Shown piece by piece: positions 55,229 through 64,000 of a DNA stretch of 64,000 nucleotides. The DNA comes from Acanthosepion esculentum (taxonomy: Eukaryota > Mollusca > Cephalopoda > Sepiida > Sepiidae): the NCBI GenBank assembly GCA_964036315.1, contig OZ038496.1, positions 17,770,033 to 17,834,032 on the forward strand. The letters are read 5' to 3'. Numbering within the stretch: the stretch's first letter is position 1; every line of letters begins with the position of its first letter. A model generated the notes under the pieces. It was not told the origin of the DNA, made no database searches, and was given only the letters and a program-made list of their open reading frames with translations. The position numbers and the translations under genes are program-made.

Positions 55229-58200
55229 TCTTTTTTTAATCATTTCACCCCAAGCAAGGGGGGACTGCCACTAGTACGCAGGGGGTTACAGGGAGTGAAA
55301 GTGAAAGGGGAGACTGAGAATAGGGAGGATTGAGGAAAGGACAAATAATGAAAGGGACTGCCACTAGTACGCAGGGGGTTACACGGAGTGAAAGTGAAAG
55401 GGGAGACTGAGAATAGGGAGGATTGAGGAAAGGACAAAAGATGAAAGGGAAGGCCACTAGTACGGAGGGGGTTACAGGGAGTGAAAGTGAAAGAGAAGAC
55501 TGAGAATAGGGAGGATTGAGGAAAGGACAAAAGATGAAAGGGAATGCCACTAGTACGCAGGGGGTTACATGGAGTGAAAGTGAAAGAGGAGAGTGAGAAT
55601 AGGGAGGATTGAGGAAAGGACAAATGATGAAAGGGACTGCCACTAGTACGCAGGGGGTCACAGGGAGTGAAAGTGAAAGGGGAGACTGAGAATAGGGAGG
55701 ATTGAGGAAAGGACAAAAGATGAAAGGGAAGGCCACTAGTACGCAGGGGGTTACAGGGAGTGAAAGTGAAAGAGAAGACTGAGAATAGGGAGGATTGAGG
55801 AAAGGACAAAAGATGAAAGGGAAGGCCACTAGTACGCAGGGGGTCACACGGAGTGAAAGTGAAAGGGGAGACTGAGAATAGGGAGGATTGAGGAAAGGAC
55901 AAAAGATGAAAGGGAAGGCCACTAGTACGGAGGGGGTTACAGGGAGTGAAAGTGAAAGAGAAGACTGAGAATAGGGAGGATTGAGGAAAGGACAAAAGAT
56001 GAAAGGGAATGCCACTAGTACGCAGGGGGTTACATGGAGTGAAAGTGAAAGAGGAGAGTGAGAATAGGGAGGATTGAGGAAAGGACAAAAGATGAAAGGG
56101 AAGGCCACTAGTAAGCAGGGGGTTACATGGAGTGAAAGTGAAAGAGAAGACTGAGAATAGGGAGGATTGAGGAAAGGACAAAAGATGAAAGGGAAGGCCA
56201 CTAGTACGCAGGGGGTCACACGGAGTGAAAGTGAAAGGGGAGACTGAGAATAGGGAGGATTGAGGAAAGGACAAAAGATGAAAGGGAAGGCCACTAGTAC
56301 GGAGGGGGTTACAGGGAGTGAAAGTGAAAGAGAAGACTGAGAATAGGGAGGATTGAGGAAAGGACAAAAGATGAAAGGGAATGCCACTAGTACGCAGGGG
56401 GTTACATGGAGTGAAAGTGAAAGAGGAGAGTGAGAATAGGGAGGATTGAGGAAAGGACAAAAGATGAAAGGGAAGGCCACTAGTAAGCAGGGGGTTACAT
56501 GGAGTGAAAGTGAAAGAGAAGACTGAGAATAGGGAGGATTGAGGAAAGGACAAAAGATGAAAGGGAATGCCACTAGTACGCAGGGGGTTACATGGAGTGA
56601 AAGTGAAAGAGGAGAGTGAGAATAGGGAGGATTGAGGAAAGGACAAAAGATGAAAGGGACTGCCACTAGTACGCAGGGGGTTACATGGAGTGAAAGTGAA
56701 AGAGGAGAGTGAGAATAGGGAGGATTGAGGAAAGGACAAAAGATGAAAGGGACTGCCACTAGTACGCAGGGGGTTACATGGAGTGAAAGTGAAAGAGGAG
56801 AGTGAGAATAGGGAGGATTGAGGAAAGGACAAAAGATGAAAGGGACTGCCACTAGTACGCAGGGGGTTACATGGAGTGAAAGTGAAAGAGGAGAGTGAGA
56901 ATAGGGAGGATTGAGGAAAGGACAAAAGATGAAAGGGACTGCCACTAGTACGCAGGGGGTTACATGGAGTTAAAGTGAAAGAGGAGAGTGAGAATAGGGA
57001 GGATTGAGGAAAGGACAAAAGATGAAAGGGACTGCCACTAGTACGCAGGGGGTTACATGGAGTGAAAGTGAAAGAGGAGAGTGAGAATAGGGAGGATTGA
57101 GGAAAGGACAAAAGATGAAAGGGACTGCCACTAGTACGCAGGGGGTTACATGGAGTGAAAGTGAAAGAGGAGAGTGAGAATAGGGAGGATTGAGGAAAGG
57201 ACAAAAGATGAAAGGGACTGCCACTAGTACGCAGGGGGTTACATGGAGTGAAAGTGAAAGAGGAGAGTGAGAATAGGGAGGATTGAGGAAAGGACAAAAG
57301 ATGAAAGGGACTGCCACTAGTACGCAGGGGGTTACATGGAGTGAAAGTGAAAGAGGAGAGTGAGAATAGGGAGGATTGAGGAAAGGACAAAAGATGAAAG
57401 GGAAGGCCACTAGTACGCAGGGGGTTACATGGAGTGAAAGTGAAAGAGGAGAGTGAGAATAGGGAGGATTGAGGAAAGGACAAAAGATGAAAGGGAAGGC
57501 CAAGTACGCAGGGGGTTACATGGAGTGAAAGTGAAAGAGGAGAGTGAGAATAGGGAGGATTGAGGAAAGGACAAAAGATGAAAGGGACTGCCACTAGTAC
57601 GCAGGGGGTTACATGGAGTGAAAGTGAAAGAGGAGAGTGAGAATAGGGAGGATTGAGGAAAGGACAAAAGATGAAAGGGACTGCCACTAGTACGCAGGGG
57701 GTTACATGGAGTGAAAGTGAAAGAGGAGAGTGAGAATAGGGAGGATTGAGGAAAGGACAAAAGATGAAAGGGAATGCCACTAGTACGCAGGGGGTTACAT
57801 GGAGTGAAAGTGAAAGAGGAGAGTGAGAATAGGGAGGATTGAGGAAAGGACAAAAGATGAAAGGGAAGGCCACTAGTACGCAGGGGGTCACACGGAGTGA
57901 AAGTGAAAGGGGAGACTGAGAATAGGGAGGATTGAGGAAAGGACAAAAGATGAAAGGGAAGGCCACTAGTACGGAGGGGGTTACAGGGAGTGAAAGTGAA
58001 AGAGAAGACTGAGAATAGGGAGGATTGAGGAAAGGACAAAAGATGAAAGGGAATGCCACTAGTACGCAGGGGGTTACATGGAGTGAAAGTGAAAGAGGAG
58101 AGTGAGAATAGGGAGGATTGAGGAAAGGACAAAAGATGAAAGGGAAGGCCACTAGTAAGCAGGGGGTTACATGGAGTGAAAGTGAAAGAGAAGACTGAGA

Positions 58201-61200
58201 ATAGGGAGGATTGAGGAAAGGACAAAAGATGAAAGGGAAGGCCACTAGTACGCAGGGGGTCACACGGAGTGAAAGTGAAAGGGGAGACTGAGAATAGGGA
58301 GGATTGAGGAAAGGACAAAAGATGAAAGGGAAGGCCACTAGTACGGAGGGGGTTACAGGGAGTGAAAGTGAAAGAGAAGACTGAGAATAGGGAGGATTGA
58401 GGAAAGGACAAAAGATGAAAGGGAATGCCACTAGTACGCAGGGGGTTACATGGAGTGAAAGTGAAAGAGGAGAGTGAGAATAGGGAGGATTGAGGAAAGG
58501 ACAAAAGATGAAAGGGAAGGCCACTAGTAAGCAGGGGGTTACATGGAGTGAAAGTGAAAGAGAAGACTGAGAATAGGGAGGATTGAGGAAAGGACAAAAG
58601 ATGAAAGGGAATGCCACTAGTACGCAGGGGGTTACATGGAGTGAAAGTGAAAGAGGAGAGTGAGAATAGGGAGGATTGAGGAAAGGACAAAAGATGAAAG
58701 GGACTGCCACTAGTACGCAGGGGGTTACATGGAGTGAAAGTGAAAGAGGAGAGTGAGAATAGGGAGGATTGAGGAAAGGACAAAAGATGAAAGGGACTGC
58801 CACTAGTACGCAGGGGGTTACATGGAGTGAAAGTGAAAGAGGAGAGTGAGAATAGGGAGGATTGAGGAAAGGACAAAAGATGAAAGGGACTGCCACTAGT
58901 ACGCAGGGGGTTACATGGAGTGAAAGTGAAAGAGGAGAGTGAGAATAGGGAGGATTGAGGAAAGGACAAAAGATGAAAGGGACTGCCACTAGTACGCAGG
59001 GGGTTACATGGAGTGAAAGTGAAAGAGGAGAGTGAGAATAGGGAGGATTGAGGAAAGGACAAAAGATGAAAGGGACTGCCACTAGTACGCAGGGGGTTAC
59101 ATGGAGTGAAAGTGAAAGAGGAGAGTGAGAATAGGGAGGATTGAGGAAAGGACAAAAGATGAAAGGGACTGCCACTAGTACGCAGGGGGTTACATGGAGT
59201 GAAAGTGAAAGAGGAGAGTGAGAATAGGGAGGATTGAGGAAAGGACAAAAGATGAAAGGGACTGCCACTAGTACGCAGGGGGTTACATGGAGTGAAAGTG
59301 AAAGAGGAGAGTGAGAATAGGGAGGATTGAGGAAAGGACAAAAGATGAAAGGGAAGGCCACTAGTACGCAGGGGGTTACATGGAGTGAAAGTGAAAGAGG
59401 AGAGTGAGAATAGGGAGGATTGAGGAAAGGACAAAAGATGAAAGGGACTGCCACTAGTACGCAGGGGGTTACATGGAGTGAAAGTGAAAGAGGAGAGTGA
59501 GAATAGGGAGGATTGAGGAAAGGACAAAAGATGAAAGGGACTGCCACTAGTACGCAGGGGGTTACATGGAGTGAAAGTGAAAGAGGAGAGTGAGAATAGG
59601 GAGGATTGAGGAAAGGACAAAAGATGAAAGGGACTGCCACTAGTACGCAGGGGGTTACATGGAGTGAAAGTGAAAGAGGAGAGTGAGAATAGGGAGGATT
59701 GAGGAAAGGACAAATGATGAAAGGGAAGGCCACTAGTACGCAGGGGGTCACAGGGAGTGAAAGTGAAAGAGGAGAGTGAGAATAGGGAGGATTGAGGAAA
59801 GGACAAAAGATGAAAGGGAAGGCCACTAGTACGCAGGGGGTTACATGGAGTGAAAGTGAAAGAGGAGAGTGAGAATAGGGAGGATTGAGGAAAGGACAAA
59901 AGATGAAAGGGACTGCCACTAGTACGCAGGGGGTTACATGGAGTGAAAGTGAAAGAGGAGAGTGAGAATAGGGAGGATTGAGGAAAGGACAAAAGATGAA
60001 AGGGACTGCCACTAGTACGCAGGGGGTTACATGGAGTGAAAGTGAAAGAGGAGAGTGAGAATAGGGAGGATTGAGGAAAGGACAAAAGATGAAAGGGAAT
60101 GCCACTAGTACGCAGGGGGTTACATGGAGTGAAAGTGAAAGAGGAGAGTGAGAATAGGGAGGATTGAGGAAAGGACAAAAGATGAAAGGGAAGGCCAAGT
60201 ACGCAGGGGGTTACATGGAGTGAAAGTGAAAGAGGAGAGTGAGAATAGGGAGGATTGAGGAAAGGACAAAAGATGAAAGGGACTGCCACTAGTACGCAGG
60301 GGGTTACATGGAGTGAAAGTGAAAGAGGAGAGTGAGAATAGGGAGGATTGAGGAAAGGACAAAAGATGAAAGGGACTGCCACTAGTACGCAGGGGGTTAC
60401 ATGGAGTGAAAGTGAAAGAGGAGAGTGAGAATAGGGAGGATTGAGGAAAGGACAAAAGATGAAAGGGACTGCCACTAGTACGCAGGGGGTTACATGGAGT
60501 GAAAGTGAAAGAGGAGAGTGAGAATAGGGAGGATTGAGGAAAGGACAAAAGATGAAAGGGAAGGCCACTAGTACTCAGGGGGTTACATGGAGTGAAAGTG
60601 AAAGAGGAGAGTGAGAATAGGGAGGATTGAGGAAAGGACAAAAGATGAAAGGGAAGGCCACTAGTACGGAGGGGGTTACAGGGAGTGAAAGTGAAAGAGA
60701 AGACTGAGAATAGGGAGGATTGAGGAAAGGACAAAAGATGAAAGGGACTGCCACTAGTACGCAGGGGGTTACATGGAGTGAAAGTGAAAGAGGAGAGTGA
60801 GAATAGGGAGGATTGAGGAAAGGACAAAAGATGAAAGGGAATGCCACTAGTACGCAGGGGGTTACAGGGAGTGAAAGTGAAAGAGGAGAGTGAGAATAGG
60901 GAGGATTGAGGAAAGGACAAAAGATGAAAGGGAATGCCACTAGTACGCAGGGGGTTACATGGAGTGAAAGTGAAAGAGGAGAGTGAGAAAAGGGAGGATT
61001 GAGGAAAGGACAAAAGATGAAAGGGACTGCCACTAGTACGCAGGGGGTTACATGGAGTGAAAGTGAAAGAGGAGACTGAGAATAGGGAGGATTGAGGAAA
61101 GGACAACAGATGAAAGGGAATGCCACTAGTACGGAGGGGGTTACAGGGAGTGAAAGTGAAAGAGAAGACTGAGAATAGGGAGGATTGAGGAAAGGACAAA

Positions 61201-64000
61201 AGATGAAAGGGACTGCCACTAGTACGCAGGGGGTTACATGGAGTGAAAGTGAAAGAGGAGAGTGAGAATAGGGAGGATTGAGGAAAGGACAAAAGATGAA
61301 AGGGACTGCCACTAGTACGCAGGGGGTTACATGGAGTGAAAGTGAAAGAGGAGAGTGAGAATAGGGAGGATTGAGGAAAGGACAAAAGATGAAAGGGACT
61401 GCCACTAGTACGCAGGGGGTTACATGGAGTGAAAGTGAAAGAGGAGAGTGAGAATAGGGAGGATTGAGGAAAGGACAAAAGATGAAAGGGAAGGCCACTA
61501 GTACTCAGGGGGTTACATGGAGTGAAAGTGAAAGAGGAGAGTGAGAATAGGGAGGATTGAGGAAAGGACAAAAGATGAAAGGGAAGGCCACTAGTACGCA
61601 GGGGGTTACATGGAGTGAAAGTGAAAGAGGAGAGTGAGAATAGGGAGGATTGAGGAAAGGACAAAAGATGAAAGGGACTGCCACTAGTACGCAGGGGGTT
61701 ACATGGAGTGAAAGTGAAAGAGGAGAGTGAGAATAGGGAGGATTGAGGAAAGGACAAAAGATGAAAGGGACTGCCACTAGTACGCAGGGGGTTACATGGA
61801 GTGAAAGTGAAAGAGGAGAGTGAGAATAGGGAGGATTGAGGAAAGGACAAAAGATGAAAGGGACTGCCACTAGTACGCAGGGGGTTACATGGAGTGAAAG
61901 TGAAAGAGGAGAGTGAGAATAGGGAGGATTGAGGAAAGGACAAAAGATGAAAGGGAATGCCACTAGTACGCAGGGGGTTACATGGAGTGAAAGTGAAAGA
62001 GGAGAGTGAGAATAGGGAGGATTGAGGAAAGGACAAAAGATGAAAGGGACTGCCACTAGTACGCAGGGGGTTACATGGAGTGAAAGTGAAAGAGGAGAGT
62101 GAGAATAGGGAGGATTGAGGAAAGGACAAAAGATGAAAGGGACTGCCACTAGTACGCAGGGGGTTACATGGAGTGAAAGTGAAAGAGGAGAGTGAGAATA
62201 GGGAGGATTGAGGAAAGGACAAAAGATGAAAGGGACTGCCACTAGTACGCAGGGGGTTACATGGAGTGAAAGTGAAAGAGGAGAGTGAGAATAGGGAGGA
62301 TTGAGGAAAGGACAAAAGATGAAAGGGACTGCCACTAGTACGCAGGGGGTTACATGGAGTGAAAGTGAAAGAGGAGAGTGAGAATAGGGAGGATTGAGGA
62401 AAGGACAAAAGATGAAAGGGACTGCCACTAGTACGCAGGGGGTTACATGGAGTGAAAGTGAAAGAGGAGAGTGAGAATAGGGAGGATTGAGGAAAGGACA
62501 AAAGATGAAAGGGACTGCCACTAGTACGCAGGGGGTTACATGGAGTGAAAGTGAAAGAGGAGAGTGAGAATAGGGAGGATTGAGGAAAGGACAAAAGATG
62601 AAAGGGAAGGCCACTAGTACTCAGGGGGTTACATGGAGTGAAAGTGAAAGAGGAGAGTGAGAATAGGGAGGATTGAGGAAAGGACAAAAGATGAAAGGGA
62701 AGGCCACTAGTACGCAGGGGGTTACATGGAGTGAAAGTGAAAGAGGAGAGTGAGAATAGGGAGGATTGAGGAAAGGACAAAAGATGAAAGGGACTGCCAC
62801 TAGTACGCAGGGGGTTACATGGAGTGAAAGTGAAAGAGGAGAGTGAGAATAGGGAGGATTGAGGAAAGGACAAAAGATGAAAGGGACTGCCACTAGTACG
62901 CAGGGGGTTACATGGAGTGAAAGTGAAAGAGGAGAGTGAGAATAGGGAGGATTGAGGAAAGGACAAAAGATGAAAGGGACTGCCACTAGTACGCAGGGGG
63001 TTACATGGAGTGAAAGTGAAAGAGGAGAGTGAGAATAGGGAGGATTGAGGAAAGGACAAAAGATGAAAGGGAAGGCCACTAGTACGCAGGGGGTTACATG
63101 GAGTGAAAGTGAAAGAGGAGAGTGAGAATAGGGAGGATTGAGGAAAGGACAAAAGATGAAAGGGACTGCCACGAGTACGCAGGGGGTTACATGGAGTGAA
63201 AGTGAAAGAGGAGAGTGAGAATAGGGAGGATTGAGGAAAGGACAAAAGATGAAAGGGACTGCCACTAGTACGCAGGGGGTTACATGGAGTGAAAGTGAAA
63301 GAGGAGAGTGAGAATAGGGAGGATTGAGGAAAGGACAAAAGATGAAAGGGACTGCCACTAGTACGCAGGGGGTTACATGGAGTGAAAGTGAAAGAGGAGA
63401 GTGAGAATAGGGAGGATTGAGGAAAGGACAAAAGATGAAAGGGACTGCCACTAGTACGCAGGGGGTTACATGGAGTGAAAGTGAAAGAGGAGAGTGAGAA
63501 TAGGGAGGATTGAGGAAAGGACAAAAGATGAAAGGGAAGGCCACTAGTACTCAGGGGGTTACATGGAGTGAAAGTGAAAGAGGAGAGTGAGAATAGGGAG
63601 GATTGAGGAAAGGACAAAAGATGAAAGGGAAGGCCACTAGTACGCAGGGGGTTACATGGAGTGAAAGTGAAAGAGGAGAGTGAGAATAGGGAGGATTGAG
63701 GAAAGGACAAAAGATGAAAGGGACTGCCACTAGTACGCAGGGGGTTACATGGAGTGAAAGTGAAAGAGGAGAGTGAGAATAGGGAGGATTGAGGAAAGGA
63801 CAAAAGATGAAAGGGACTGCCACTAGTACGCAGGGGGTTACATGGAGTGAAAGTGAAAGAGGAGAGTGAGAATAGGGAGGATTGAGGAAAGGACAAAAGA
63901 TGAAAGGGACTGCCACTAGTACGCAGGGGGTTACATGGAGTGAAAGTGAAAGAGGAGAGTGAGAATAGGGAGGATTGAGGAAAGGACAAAAGATGAAAGG
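55229..64000 (-). repeat. 93-bp satellite derived from the LINE 3' end, about 94 units
   Basis: The array starts after a short poly-T (55231-55238) and CATTTCACCCCAAGCAAGGG, exactly the 3' terminal signature of the neighbouring LINE copies. GCCACTAGTACGCAGGG then recurs every 93 bases to the window end. Units differ at CGCAGG, CGGAGG, AAGCAGG or CTCAGG; TTACATGG, TTACAGGG or TCACACGG; and GAGGAGAGTG or GAGAAGACTG. Four-unit (372 bp) and 10-12-unit (930/1116 bp) higher-order periods are visible. Since 93 is divisible by 3 and two minus frames lack stops, very long open frames arise; a 2-base deletion near 57500 and 60196 switches between them. Confidence 0.97.

Noticed and set aside
55240..63989. 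Minus-strand open frames of up to 1652 codons as a giant repeat protein
   Set aside because: They arise from a stop-free 93-bp unit; two frames are open at once, a 2-base deletion moves between them without effect, and the unit derives from a LINE tail. No start, splice or signal feature supports a gene.

Overview
The window looks like repeat-dense, AT-rich nuclear DNA from an animal. A coleoid cephalopod (octopus-like) is the best guess: many long (TA)n, (TATC)n and (GAA)n microsatellites, mariner and LINE fragments, 5S/tRNA-type SINEs and several satellite arrays occur together with almost no coding sequence. This attribution is inference from repeat style. No bacterial or viral gene set is present.

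Layout. 1-8.5 kb: decayed LINE ORF2 tails, an internally deleted mariner/IS630-type element (795-1363), a 5S-derived SINE (4535-4790) and two tandem copies of a dispersed family ending in a CTGATGA...GAAAC motif (5.1-6.1 kb). 8.5-13 kb: microsatellites, including a 608-bp duplication of a (TAA)/(GAA) block. 13-18 kb: the least repetitive stretch, with the only plausible host-gene piece, two candidate coding exons on the + strand (16870-17031 and 17688-17836) in matching phase. 18-28 kb: pogo-like MITE, palindromes, five tandem tRNA-like units (23190-23875), a 2-kb TATC region with a 5S/tRNA SINE inside it, and an inverted pair of Penelope-like fragments around a tRNA-like loop. 28.2-39.6 kb: two unrelated satellites, an 84-bp unit (about 31 copies) and a 116-bp unit (75 copies). 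39.6-55.2 kb: LINE, mariner and LTR relics, nested foldback elements, and several poly(A)-tailed copies of one LINE family in minus orientation. 55.2-64 kb: a 93-bp satellite (about 94 copies, running off the window) whose unit is homologous to the 3' end of that same LINE family.

No operon or pathway can be described. The long open frames on the minus strand from 55 to 64 kb come from a stop-free unit of 93 = 3 x 31 bases and are not evidence of a gene. The main points of interest are the LINE-derived satellite with related two-unit duplications nearby, hammerhead-like cores recurring in four dispersed families and a few isolated sites, and a cluster of near-perfect palindromes.
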